In this document: piece by piece, positions 17,694 through 25,897 of the stretch
How the letters are laid out: each line of letters opens with the position of its first letter
Numbering within the stretch: position 1 is the first letter of the stretch
Source of the DNA: Arthrobacter sp. SLBN-122
GTDB lineage: Bacteria; Actinomycetota; Actinomycetes; Actinomycetales; Micrococcaceae
DNA length: 64,000 nucleotides
Assembly (NCBI RefSeq): GCF_006715165.1
Contig: NZ_VFMS01000001.1
Coordinates: 4,278,001-4,342,000 of the forward strand
Direction of reading: 5' to 3'
Translations under genes and position numbers: made by a program
Notes under the pieces: generated by a model
What the model was told of the DNA's origin: nothing
The model's database searches: none
What the model saw: only the letters and a program-made list of their open reading frames with translations

Positions 17694-19441
17694 CACCGGG
17701 GCAGTTCCTCGCGCGCGGCCGCCCCACCAGGGGCAGCGGACGCGGCCGGCAGAGGGTGTTCGGCCAGGTAGGCATGAAGCATCGAAACCACGGTGGCACC
17801 ATCCCCCACTGCGGTAGCCACTCTCTTGATGGAACCCGCCCGCACGTCGCCAATCGCGAAGATGCCGGGCATGCTGGTTTCCAGCGCCAATGGGGAGCTG
17901 TCCGGCCTGGCGGAGCCGCCGTAACTAACATCCCTGCCGCCAGTGCGCAGAAACCCGGCTGGATCCCGCTCCACAGTTGTGGGCAGCCAGGAGGTCCGCG
18001 GCACCGAACCGATCAACACAAACAAGCCGCCCGCTTCGATTTCCTCGCCCGTGACTACATCGGCCGCTCCGGATGCGGCTACCTTGACGGCGGCAAGGAA
18101 ACCGTCATGATCGCGGGCCCCTACGATGGCGGTGCCAAAGCGGATTGCCACATTCCGCGTGGCCTCAAGTTGGGAGATAAGGTACTCCGACATACTGGCC
18201 GCCAGTGTGGGCCCGCGTACCAGCAGCGTCACCTTCTTTGCATACCTGGCCAGGTGCAGGACTGCCTGTCCGGCCGAGTTACCGCCGCCCACAACACAAA
18301 CATGCTTCCCGGCCATTGACGGCGCCTCCGAGACTGTCGCCCCGTAGAAAACGCCTCTGCCAACCAGATCCTCCAACTGGGGTATGCCCAGCCGGCGGTA
18401 ATCCACGCCGGTGGCCACCACAACTGTGCGGGAATGCACCATGCTGCCATCGGAAATCGACACGGCGTACAGTGCTCCGTCCACGCGGAGCCCCTCCACC
18501 TTGCGCAGGAACAGGAAATCGGTGCCCAGGGTCCAGGCCTGGTGGAAGGAGCGGTAGGCCAGGTGGGCCCCGCTCACACCGCGGGAAAAGCCAGGGTAGT
18601 TCCGGATGAGCGAGCTGGTGCCGGCCTGGCCACCCACTGCCTCTCCCTCGACCACCATGGTGGAGAGGCCCTCGGAGGAAGCGTAAACAGCGGTCGCGAG
18701 GCCGGAGGGACCGGCTCCAACCACCACCACGTCGAAGATCTTGTCCGCCGGCGGCGGCCGGGTCACGCCCATCGCTTCGGCGATCTCCAGGTCAGTGGGG
18801 TTCTCGAGGACAATTGGTGGAGCGGTGAACTCAAGCACCATGACGGGCAGCACGGGGTCGCGCAGGTCCAGGCTCTCCAGCGTCTGTTGCGCGGTCGCGG
18901 ACCCTACAGGATGGAAGACGGCGGGGATGTGGTTCCGGCTCAAGGAGTCACGCAAGGTGTGTGTCCGTTCGTCCCCTACCTCCCCGATAAGCCGTACCGC
19001 CTCGAACCCGACCCCCTGGGCAAGGTGCCAGTCGTCAAGGGCGTCGGTAATAGCCCCATGGAATTCCTCGTCGCGCAATCGTTCGGGACGTATGATCACC
19101 AGTTCTGCGTACCCCTGTGCCACGGCGCGGAAGACAGTTGGGGCGCTTGCGAAGTCACCCCATGTCACCACAACAGCACGTTTGGCCGCAGGGTGAAACC
19201 CATAGGCACGCCGCAGGAAATCAAGTCCTCCGCGGTCGGCCGGTCCGTAGCACCCGAGGATGAGGGCCACCTGGCGGTTCCAGCGGCGGAGCCCCTCCAG
19301 CACCGCCCGCCCGTGCGCGTGGCTGTCGCAGACCAACACCTCGTAGTCGGCACCGTACCGTCGACGTAACTCATCCCCAAGAATGCGCCGGGAGGTCGCG
19401 TCCGTGGTGGCAATCAGCATGATCGGAACCGGGTCATCCAT
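17693..19441 (-). CDS. Fused receiver-like / thioredoxin-reductase-like FAD oxidoreductase
   Basis: The 582-residue protein has an N-terminal receiver-like domain of about 120 residues (PIMLIATTDATSRRIL start) and a linker domain resembling a thioredoxin-like fold (about 125-230). The rest is a TrxB-type flavoprotein with the FAD site VVVVGAGPSGLATAVYASSEG, the NADPH site HVCVVGGGNSAGQAVLHLA, and the late FAD segment GIFAIGDVR. The redox Cys pair of true thioredoxin reductases is absent: the region after VGGQAGTSSLIRNYPGF has no CxxC. ATG 19441 has GGAAAG upstream. It is coupled to a downstream membrane protein and divergent from a UBP zinc-finger gene, a pairing common in actinobacteria. Confidence 0.9.
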   Translation of the reverse strand: MDDPVPIMLIATTDATSRRILGDELRRRYGADYEVLVCDSHAHGRAVLEGLRRWNRQVALILGCYGPADRGGLDFLRRAYGFHPAAKRAVVVTWGDFASAPTVFRAVAQGYAELVIIRPERLRDEEFHGAITDALDDWHLAQGVGFEAVRLIGEVGDERTHTLRDSLSRNHIPAVFHPVGSATAQQTLESLDLRDPVLPVMVLEFTAPPIVLENPTDLEIAEAMGVTRPPPADKIFDVVVVGAGPSGLATAVYASSEGLSTMVVEGEAVGGQAGTSSLIRNYPGFSRGVSGAHLAYRSFHQAWTLGTDFLFLRKVEGLRVDGALYAVSISDGSMVHSRTVVVATGVDYRRLGIPQLEDLVGRGVFYGATVSEAPSMAGKHVCVVGGGNSAGQAVLHLARYAKKVTLLVRGPTLAASMSEYLISQLEATRNVAIRFGTAIVGARDHDGFLAAVKVAASGAADVVTGEEIEAGGLFVLIGSVPRTSWLPTTVERDPAGFLRTGGRDVSYGGSARPDSSPLALETSMPGIFAIGDVRAGSIKRVATAVGDGATVVSMLHAYLAEHPLPAASAAPGGAAAREELPR

Positions 19442-19681
19442 GGGCCGCCGTCTTTCCGGTTCAATGGTTCGGTGGCGCTCACGATACTCGCGCTGCGACA
19501 CCGGGTACAAGGGTGCTCCTTACCCTCCGGGACGGTCCTTCGCCACCGAAGCAAGTGTCCTATCGGACCCCGTGTTTGACGCCCTGATGCGTCATTCCAA
19601 GGCCGCGGAGATAGTGCCAGAATTGCTCCAATCAGTGGCAAGCGGGATGACCTGTACTTGTGAAGAAGCGGAGGAATTGAA

Positions 19682-20056
19682 ATGGAGGACTCCATGGAGG
19701 ACCGCCCTGTTCGGGGAATCAGCCTCACCGCCACGCCCAGTGGAACAGGATGCCTGGAGTGCCTCAGCGGTGATGGCCCGGGCTGGTGGCTGCATCTTCG
19801 CCGCTGCGCCCAATGCGGCCACATCGGCTGCTGCGATTCATCGCCCTCACAGCATGCCAGTACCCATGCCCGCACCGCCGGACACCCCGTCATAAGATCC
19901 TTTGAACCCGGCGAGAACTGGTTCTACGAGCACACCACAAAGAAGTTCTTCCGCGGCCCGCGGCTTCCGGACCCCCAGTCCAGACCGCTGGAGCAGCCGT
20001 CACCTGCACCGGCAGAGATGGTACCGGCGGACTGGCGGGAGCGCCTGCACCGGTAG
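19682..20056 (+). CDS. UBP-type zinc finger protein
   Basis: The 124-residue protein has a ubiquitin-hydrolase-like zinc finger at about residues 20-75. Visible ligands are the GCLECL pair, RRCAQCGHIGCCD, and the His residues of SQHASTHARTAGH. ATG 19682 follows GGAGGAATTGAA. Bacterial UBP fingers have no ubiquitin to bind; they are found beside the fused receiver/thioredoxin-reductase-like flavoprotein, which lies divergently upstream here. A joint redox or stress role is inferred only from that association. Confidence 0.88.
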   Translation: MEDSMEDRPVRGISLTATPSGTGCLECLSGDGPGWWLHLRRCAQCGHIGCCDSSPSQHASTHARTAGHPVIRSFEPGENWFYEHTTKKFFRGPRLPDPQSRPLEQPSPAPAEMVPADWRERLHR

Positions 20057-20108
20057 CCGCGGATTTCAAACAACCATTCGACGCCGGGATTCAGCGAAGG
20101 AGGCTGGT

Positions 20109-20114
20109 TAGGCT
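20109..20114 (+). promoter_or_regulatory. Putative leaderless -10 box TAGGCT of the phosphomutase gene
   Basis: TAGGCT followed by six bases (GTAGGG) and ATG 20121. There is no spaced ribosome site, so leaderless initiation is likely. Confidence 0.45.
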
Positions 20115-20120
20115 GTAGGG

Positions 20121-20828
20121 ATGGCAACAGTTATCCTCGTGCGGCACGGCCGCACCACAGCCAACGCCGCTGGACTGCTGGCCGGCCGGGCGGCCGGCGT
20201 CAGCTTGGACCAGATCGGGCGGGAGCAGGCAGCTTTGACGGGAGACCGGCTCGCTGCCGTGCCCTTGGCCGGGGTGGTATCGAGTCCCCTCGAGCGTTGC
20301 CAGCAAACCGCCCAGCTCATCCTCGATCGCCAGGCGGGTAATCCTTCTGCGCCGACCGATCCCGATCTCACGGAGTGCGATTACGGCCAGTGGCAGGGCC
20401 GCCTGCTTAGTGATCTCGCGGCCGAAGACCTGTGGGCGGCTGTGCAGTCTCAGCCGTCCGCCGTCGTTTTTCCCGGTGGTGAATCCATGGCGGCGATGCA
20501 GGCCAGGTCAGTGGCAGCAATCCGGCGCCACGATGCAGCCTTCGAAGCCGAGTACGGGCCAGGGGCCGTGTGGGCGGCAGTAAGCCACGGTGACATCATC
20601 AAATCGATCCTCGCCGATGCGTTCGGTATGCACCTCGACCTATTCCAGCGCATTAACGTGGGCCCTGCCTCCGTATCGATCGTGCATTATGGTGCTGTGC
20701 GGCCCAGCGTCTACGCGACAAACACGGACGCCGGGGACCTGTCGTGGCTGTCGAACGGCATCAAGTCCGGGGATGCGTCGGTGGGCGGAGGTGCGGGGCA
20801 AACGGCGAAGGGAACCTCGTGTGCCTAA
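20121..20828 (+). CDS. MSMEG_4193-family histidine phosphatase / putative phosphomutase
   Basis: The 235-residue protein of the histidine phosphatase fold carries the RHG signature VILVRHGRTTANA at residues 4-16, a second Arg in SSPLERCQQTA, the Glu of DLTECDYGQWQG, and the second catalytic His in AAVSHGDIIKSILAD. The order and length fit the actinobacterial MSMEG_4193 family. It starts a three-gene cluster with DUF3090 and SCO1664-type genes. In mycobacteria the equivalent cluster sits beside mshC of mycothiol synthesis, from recall; no mshC follows here. Confidence 0.92.
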   Translation: MATVILVRHGRTTANAAGLLAGRAAGVSLDQIGREQAALTGDRLAAVPLAGVVSSPLERCQQTAQLILDRQAGNPSAPTDPDLTECDYGQWQGRLLSDLAAEDLWAAVQSQPSAVVFPGGESMAAMQARSVAAIRRHDAAFEAEYGPGAVWAAVSHGDIIKSILADAFGMHLDLFQRINVGPASVSIVHYGAVRPSVYATNTDAGDLSWLSNGIKSGDASVGGGAGQTAKGTSCA

Positions 20829-20831
20829 AAT
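20826..20831 (+). promoter_or_regulatory. Putative leaderless -10 box TAAAAT of the DUF3090 gene
   Basis: TAAAAT, six bases, ATG 20838. The box overlaps the stop codon region of the preceding gene, so DUF3090 may have its own promoter as well as read-through. Confidence 0.4.
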
Positions 20832-20837
20832 ACTCAC

Positions 20838-21392
20838 ATGCCCACACGCGTTCACGAGTTTGCCTGGCCTGACCGGGTTGTCATCGGCACCGTCGGCCTC
20901 CCGGGGGCACGTACGTTCTACTTGCAGGTCCGCACCGGCAAGCAAATCGTGAGCATCGCCCTCGAGAAGCAACAGTCGGCCGAGCTCGCCGGGAAGATTG
21001 ATGAAATCCTCGATCAGCTCATCGCCCTCGAGGGTAACCCCTTCAGCATTCCCACGGGTACGCCCATCGAACTCGTGGACAATGACCCGCTCGAGGCGGT
21101 CGAGGAACAGTTTCGAACCGGCGCCATGACCTTGGGCTGGGACCCGACGACGGCGCAGGTGATCATCGAGGCATACCCGCTCAGCGATGTTGATGCTGAC
21201 GATGACGACGACCCGGTTGATGGGAACGACGCTGAGGTGGCCGAAATGTTGCTGGTGCGGATGCCGGTTGGTACGGCCCGTGCGTTCGCCAAGCGGACCC
21301 GTGAGGTGGTGGGAGCCGGGCGTCCCGCGTGCCCGCTCTGCGGTTCTCCAGTGGACCCCGACGGACACGTCTGCACCCTGCCTGAGGTTTGA
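20838..21392 (+). CDS. DUF3090 family protein
   Basis: The 184-residue protein of the DUF3090 family opens HEFAWPDRVVIGTVG and has the conserved FYLQVRTGKQIVSIALEKQQ near residue 30. A small zinc ribbon closes it: CPLCGSPVDPDGHVC. An acidic insertion (DADDDDDPVDGND) precedes the MPVGTARAFAKR segment. It follows the phosphomutase by nine bases and overlaps the kinase-like gene, so the three are co-expressed. The family's biochemical function is not established. Confidence 0.92.
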   Translation: MPTRVHEFAWPDRVVIGTVGLPGARTFYLQVRTGKQIVSIALEKQQSAELAGKIDEILDQLIALEGNPFSIPTGTPIELVDNDPLEAVEEQFRTGAMTLGWDPTTAQVIIEAYPLSDVDADDDDDPVDGNDAEVAEMLLVRMPVGTARAFAKRTREVVGAGRPACPLCGSPVDPDGHVCTLPEV

Positions 21393-22159
21393 TGCCGGCA
21401 CCCGACCTCCTGACTGCCGAGCTGACGCTCACCGGGCGCATCACAACGGCGTCGAATGCCACCTTCCTTGCGACCATCGGCGACACCACGGTGGTTTATA
21501 AGCCGATAGCCGGGGAGAAACCGCTGTGGGATTTTCCCGACGGCTTCCTTGCCCACCGGGAGGTGGCCGCCTATCTGGTTTCTGAGGTCCTGGGCTGGAA
21601 CGTGGTGCCACGCACCTGGCTCCGCGATGGTCCCCTGGGCCAAGGAATGGTGCAGCTGTGGCAGCAGACTGATCCCGACCAGAACGCGGTGGATCTCGTT
21701 GCCGCGGACGATATTCCGGAGACCGGGTGGAAACAGGTCCTCGAGGGGCAGGATGAGACGGGGCGGATGGTCGCCCTCATACATGAGGACACGCCGGAGC
21801 TAAGACGCATGGCGGTATTCGACGTCGTCGTCAACAACGCTGACCGCAAAGGCGATCACATTCTTGCCATGCCTGACGGACACCGGCACGGCGTGGACCA
21901 TGGGCTCACCTTTCACCGTGACCACAAGCTGCGCACAGTGCTGTGGGGGTGGTTGGGAGACGCCCTGTCGGCCGAGGAACTTGAGGGCATCGACCGCGTC
22001 ATCGAAGGTCTGGACGGTGAGCTGGGCCAAAGCCTGGCGGACCTGATCAGTGCCGAAGAAATTGCGTCGCTCGTGGCGCGCTGCGCCCGGTTGCGGATGA
22101 CACGGCGGTTCCCTGCTCCCAGGGGTGGGATGCCCGCGGTGCCCTGGCCGCTGTTTTAA
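21392..22159 (+). CDS. SCO1664 family protein (PI3/4-kinase-like fold)
   Basis: The 255-residue protein of the SCO1664 family shows kinase-like elements: VYKPIAGEKPLWDFPDG (ATP-binding Lys), then FDVVVNNADRKGDHIL and HGVDHGLTFH, matching the catalytic and metal-binding loops of PI3/4-kinase-like proteins. ATG 21392 overlaps the DUF3090 stop by one base (TGATG). It is the third member of the conserved trio. Its substrate is unknown. Confidence 0.92.
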   Translation: MPAPDLLTAELTLTGRITTASNATFLATIGDTTVVYKPIAGEKPLWDFPDGFLAHREVAAYLVSEVLGWNVVPRTWLRDGPLGQGMVQLWQQTDPDQNAVDLVAADDIPETGWKQVLEGQDETGRMVALIHEDTPELRRMAVFDVVVNNADRKGDHILAMPDGHRHGVDHGLTFHRDHKLRTVLWGWLGDALSAEELEGIDRVIEGLDGELGQSLADLISAEEIASLVARCARLRMTRRFPAPRGGMPAVPWPLF

Positions 22160-22343
22160 GGACATCAGGGAGACGGACTTAGCTCTTGCCGCCCAATTCA
22201 ACGGGCAGTCCACTGCTTCGTCGCCGAGTACTTTTTCTACAGGAGGGCCCGGCTCGAACGGCGTTTACCTGGACAATTCGGGGCGGCTGCTCCTATCGGG
22301 CTGCAGCGCCCATCCCTCCCGAGAAGAGCACATCGTCACTGCC

Positions 22344-22645
22344 GTCACCGTTCTCGTCGCCGGAGCCGCCGGTGACCTCGGCCAGCGCATTGTTAGCGAA
22401 CTCCTACGCGGCGACTCCCTGGTCCGGGTCTCGCCCTGCAATGGGCCGGTACCACCGGTACCTTGGCAGCCGTGGGCAGGATCGGCCGGCGCCTGTCGAA
22501 GGACCCAGACCAGGCTTTCCTCGTGGCAGGGTATGCAGTACTTCGTCAGCATGTTCAGCGGCGAGGCCGAACTCCATCACGTCAACAACGATCGCTACGG
22601 CCCGCATGAGTGGACCTGGGTCCGCGATGTCCTCCAAGCGCACCG
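22344..22645 (+). pseudogene. Remnant of an NAD(P)-binding (NmrA-like) gene
   Basis: An open frame contains VTVLVAGAAGDLGQRIVSEL, a Rossmann start with the G-x-x-G-x-x-G pattern, but the following 40 residues are garbled and Pro/Arg-rich. It then resumes with a plausible stretch, GMQYFVSMFSGEAELHHV, through EWTWVRDVLQ. There is no proper start codon at the Rossmann strand and the central part is missing, so this looks like an internally deleted oxidoreductase gene. The rest of the 743-base gap between the SCO1664 and beta-lactamase-fold genes holds nothing I can identify. Confidence 0.5.
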
Positions 22646-22902
22646 GAACGTCACAACGGACGATCGCCGACCCGGGCGCAGTATGAAGGCAGTCAAGGAT
22701 CTGCGGTCTGTGACGTCACCCGCCTCTTTGCCGCATGCTACGGGTCGCCGCCCCGAGGCTGGGCTGCTGCGCGAAGGATTCCCCACCGCGCCGCTCAGTC
22801 CTAAGATTGAGGGGCTGGGGCGACGGTGCCGCCACAGGTTTGGCCGGACGTGGTGCCGTGGGCGGCCGCTAACCTGTCATCTCGTCCCGAGCGGATCCGG
22901 CA

Positions 22903-24078
22903 ATGAGCACGAAGAATTACGTATTGAGGCGGGCGTCGCTGGCAGCGGTCCTCCTTGTCTCTGGCTGTACCTATTCCAACGATGAGCCCGCACAGCCATC
23001 GAGCTCGCCCAGCCCCTTCGCTTCCTTGGAAAATCAGGTCCAGCTGTTCATGGACGAAGGCGCGGTGGCCGCCGTCGTCCAGATTCGCTGGCCCGAGGGC
23101 GAGTGGTCCAGGGCCTACGGCGTGCGCGACCTCGAGACCAGGGCTCCGGCTCAGCCCACGGACCGGGCGGAGGTCGCCAGCGTCACCAAGACGATGACGG
23201 CCGTGGCCGCGCTGAAGCTCGTGGACGACAACCTCATCGGGCTGGACGATCCCGTCAATGACGTCATTCCCGGGTTTACATCCACGCTTAAGCCTCCGGC
23301 TCCGATCACTGTGAGGCAACTGCTCAGCCATACGTCCGGAATGCCTGAGGTCAATGATGCCCTCCCAAAGGATGTTGACTTCCGCCCTGTGCTGAGCCAA
23401 ACACTCACGATGGAGCGGGGCCTGCAACTGGCAGGGACCCTCCCCTGGACCTCTGCCGATGTCGGGACTTTCAAGTACTCGAACACCAATTACCTCGCAC
23501 TCGGCCTCCTCATCCAGACGCTGCGGCACAAGCCCTTCGTCCAAGTACTGCAGGAGGAGGTCTTAGGCCCTCTCGGTTTGAAGAACACCAGCCTGGACCG
23601 CATTGACCCGCACGAAGCCGGTCTTTTGCGCGGCTACGTGACCCTGCGCGGTGAACGGGTAGACACCACAGACAATACCTTCGCGGTCGGCAACCCGGCC
23701 GACGGCGCTGTCTCCACGATGGAGGACCTGAACCTCCTCATGGCCGGAATATTCCAGGGACGGGCGGTCTCAGCGTCGTCCCTGCGGGAGATGAAGACCA
23801 GCCCCAGCTTCCGTCCGTACGGGCTGGGCGTATGGGAGCATGCGGACGGATGCTCGAAAAACTCGCGGCACGAGGGCCGGGGCTCGTTCTGGGAATACCA
23901 GACCGTCGTAGTCAGCAGCGGAGACGGGCGGTACCAGGCCGCGATGACAGTCACAACACCACCAATGCCTACCGAGTTAGAGGACCCCTCCACGCGCGAC
24001 AAGCGCGACTACCTGAACGGCCGAATCGAGTCTTCACTCAACGAGGCATTGGACCGCATCTGCAAGCCGGCCGGCTGA
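22903..24078 (+). CDS. Beta-lactamase-fold serine hydrolase lipoprotein (class C / PBP type)
   Basis: The 391-residue protein has a lipoprotein signal (LLVSGC lipobox near residue 23). The beta-lactamase/transpeptidase-like domain shows the S-x-x-K motif ASVTKTM at about residue 97 and the Y-S-N motif FKYSNTNYLALG at about residue 190. The third box is replaced by HEGRGSFWEYQT near residue 325. It belongs with D-aminopeptidase/esterase-like class C family proteins that act outside the membrane. A resistance role is not implied. It begins the accessory zone rich in broken genes. Confidence 0.88.
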   Translation: MSTKNYVLRRASLAAVLLVSGCTYSNDEPAQPSSSPSPFASLENQVQLFMDEGAVAAVVQIRWPEGEWSRAYGVRDLETRAPAQPTDRAEVASVTKTMTAVAALKLVDDNLIGLDDPVNDVIPGFTSTLKPPAPITVRQLLSHTSGMPEVNDALPKDVDFRPVLSQTLTMERGLQLAGTLPWTSADVGTFKYSNTNYLALGLLIQTLRHKPFVQVLQEEVLGPLGLKNTSLDRIDPHEAGLLRGYVTLRGERVDTTDNTFAVGNPADGAVSTMEDLNLLMAGIFQGRAVSASSLREMKTSPSFRPYGLGVWEHADGCSKNSRHEGRGSFWEYQTVVVSSGDGRYQAAMTVTTPPMPTELEDPSTRDKRDYLNGRIESSLNEALDRICKPAG

Positions 24079-24223
24079 GAAAGGCCGTGCTCGCTCAGAC
24101 GGCACACCAGGAACGGGAGAACCTGCGCAGGCCCGGGTATCGAACCCTGCTTGCCATTCAATGATGGGGACCCGAACAAGAATCAGCAGATCCGTGGCAG
24201 TTCTGTTGCCACCCTACGGCCGT

Positions 24224-24397
24224 TCAGATCCCGCCTCCTCCGACTGGTCCTACCCAGCCGCTGAACTCTCCTCCTCCCCTCTGGCGCTCATCGTCGTCCT
24301 TTCCGCAGCGGAGACAGCGCTTATACAAGCTGCCGTCTTCGGCGTGTTCGACATGCCATTTATGGCCGATATTCAACTTGCACAACAGGGCCTTCAT
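24224..24397 (-). CDS. Tiny Cys/His protein, family 1 copy A (57 aa)
   Basis: This short gene was found by comparing repeats. ATG 24397 is preceded by GGGAGAAGG. The 57-residue product begins MKALLCKLNIGHKWHVEHAE, continues DGSLYKRCLRCGKDDDE, and ends GWVGPVGGGGI. The Cys6, His12/His15/His18 and Cys28-x-x-Cys31-Gly pattern suggests a small zinc-binding module. Related copies lie at 25289-25485, 25744-25890, 27068-27226 and 27281-27433, all on the minus strand. No function is known to me. Confidence 0.65.
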   Translation of the reverse strand: MKALLCKLNIGHKWHVEHAEDGSLYKRCLRCGKDDDERQRGGGEFSGWVGPVGGGGI

Positions 24398-24479
24398 GGC
24401 CTTCTCCCGTCCGCGTATCTGGCAATTTCAATGATGGCCCTCGCGTGACACGGGCGGTACTGGCAGCTACCTCAACGCC

Positions 24480-24659
24480 TTAGCATGCTGCAGTGGTGTC
24501 GGCAGCCGCGATGGCGACACTGCCCTCTGGAGCTTCGACGTAGCCGTCGTTCGCTTTGGCCAGCGCCCCGCGGATAACGTCAGCACCGCTACCTTCGAGT
24601 TCGTCCAGCCAGTCCAGCGCGTCGTCATTTTCAAACGGCAGGAAGCCCCATGCGCCCAT
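24480..24659 (-). pseudogene. DUF4259 protein, C-terminally truncated
   Basis: The frame starts MGAWGFLPFENDDALDWLD, an unmistakable DUF4259 N-terminus, after a GAGAGGGG ribosome site. It continues through GYVEAPEGSVAIAAADTTA but stops after 59 residues. Family members are usually about twice as long, so the C-terminal half is missing. It is the next gene upstream on the minus strand of family-1 copy A. Confidence 0.6.
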
Positions 24660-24822
24660 CATCGCCCCTCTCGGTGTCCGGTGTGCTGGCACCACCATGA
24701 CAGTGCCCTGACCCGCCCGGACAGCACCTTTCCGGATGACATCTCAGCGCCTAACTGCTGGACGTGCCGGCTAAGGACGTATGGACCTGTTCATGGTCAG
24801 TTGATAATTTGAGGCTCCGCTC

Positions 24823-25175
24823 TTGTCCGGTGTATGCGAGGCGTTCAGGATCAAGAGGCTGACGAGTTGGCAGGTCCAAAGGGAACTGGACCATGAAGAA
24901 GCCGTGCAGCGGTGGCTGACGCGCCATGTCCCCCCTAGTGCTGGCCGTTCCGGGAGTGCAGGCGTACGTTCAGAACCGCTGTATGCCGGCACTCGATGGA
25001 GCAGACCCTCCATATGCAGACCTGGGCGAAGTTTGGTTCGAAAGCCGTGAGGCTGCAGCGGCAGCGACGCAGTCCCCGGAATGGTCGGCTGTGATCGCCG
25101 ATGCCCGCGAATTTATGGACACGTCAACGATCGTCGTGGTCTGGGCGGGAGGAGCATCCGGCATCGGCCCAGCGC
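24823..25175 (+). pseudogene. EthD-domain protein broken by two frameshifts
   Basis: Three frames join into one EthD-like protein. The first gives IKRLTSWQVQ...HEEAVQRWLTRHVP. After one surplus C in the C6 run at 24930-24935 it continues LVLAVPGVQAYVQNRCMPAL...GLGEVWFESREAA-type sequence to DTSTIVVVWA. After one surplus G near 25148 it ends EEHPASAQR. EthD proteins are small ferredoxin-fold dimers in degradation pathways. Both lesions are single-base homopolymer changes, so an assembly error is possible. The native start is unclear. Confidence 0.6.
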
Positions 25176-25288
25176 CGGAACCCATGTATGCGCAAGTCGA
25201 GATCGCTCTGGCTGCGGCGGATTCGGCCACTCCACCTGGCCTTCAGCCGCCTACTCAACGAGGGTGAAGAAGCTGGCGGGGTTGTCCG

Positions 25289-25485
25289 CTAACCGAATCC
25301 GCCGCCTCCTCCGGTCGGCCCCAGCCATCTACTGAAGTCGCCGCGGCGACGCCCGCCGCCGCGGTCATCGTCGCCCTTACCGCAGCGACGGCAGCGGCTG
25401 TAGCGGCTGTAGAGGTGCCGTCTTCGGCGTGTTCGACATGCCAGTCGTGTTGAATCTTTAGCTTGCACAGCAGTGCCTTGCGCAT
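25289..25485 (-). pseudogene. Tiny Cys/His protein, family 1 copy B (frameshifted)
   Basis: ATG 25485 follows GGAGAGGG. The N-terminus MRKALLCKLKIQHDWHVEHA matches copy A. One base is missing near 25413-25416, after which the other frame gives LYSRYSRCRRCGKGDDD and the conserved tail GPTGGGGFG, stopping at 25289. A nine-base tandem duplication (TACAGCCGC) lies in the Cys region. Immediately downstream on this strand (25289-25251) is a remnant reading ADNPASFFTLVE, the C-terminus of family 2, so the two families are adjacent here as they are at 25.6-25.9 kb. Confidence 0.6.
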
Positions 25486-25603
25486 AACCCTCTCCAATCG
25501 CTGCAGCAGTCACTCCGGCAATGCAATGATGGCCCTCGCCCAGTCGCGGCGAAACCAGCAATTGCTGGTTCTCAATGCTGCTGAGGACCAGCAGGGGGAA
25601 GGC

Positions 25604-25745
25604 TCAGCCCGGGAGGGTGAAGAAGCTGCCGCGTCGTCGGCGCCCAGGATGTCGTGCTGGAAGGCGATGGCGTCCACCACTGGATGTCCACGGAGAGGGC
25701 AGTAGCCGTCGGCGGGCGGGCGATGAACAGCGTTGCCTCGGTTTT
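25604..25745 (-). pseudogene. Family 2 remnant (C-terminal part, two frameshifts)
   Basis: Reading the minus strand and shifting frame twice gives TEATLFIAR, then VVDAIAFQHDILGADDAA, then FFTLPG and stop. These align with the intact family-2 protein at 29927-30211, which ends VDAIAFHHDLLGADDPRAFF. Only the last 45 or so residues remain. It begins on top of the stop codon of family-1 copy C. Confidence 0.55.
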
Positions 25746-25890
25746 ACCCACCTGACCAAGCGCTAAAGTTGTCGTCTCCCCGCTGGCGCTCATTGTCGTC
25801 CTTTCCACAGCGGAGACAGTGCATATACAAGCTGCCGTCTTCGGCGTGCTCGGCATGCCAATCGTGACGAATTTTCGGCTTGTGATCGCC
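25744..25890 (-). pseudogene. Tiny Cys/His protein, family 1 copy C (start lost)
   Basis: The frame reads HKPKIRHDWHAEHAEDGSLY, then MHCLRCGKDDNERQRGDD and ends FSAWSGG. The conserved MKALLC start is absent, replaced by sequence running from the lipoprotein gene stop upstream. The body is more than 70% identical to copy A at a glance. It is most likely a beheaded copy, unless translated from a non-standard start. Confidence 0.55.
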
Positions 25891-25897
25891 TATCGCA

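Noticed and set aside
22903..24078. Beta-lactam resistance gene
   Set aside because: The fold is beta-lactamase-like with S-x-x-K and Y-S-N, but it is a lipoprotein of the broad class C/esterase group, so resistance is not supported.
24131..24150. T-arm-like sequence on the minus strand (GGGTTCGATACCC)
   Set aside because: No matching acceptor stem, anticodon arm or D arm could be built around it, and the T-stem itself has a mismatch; not called as a tRNA or attachment site.
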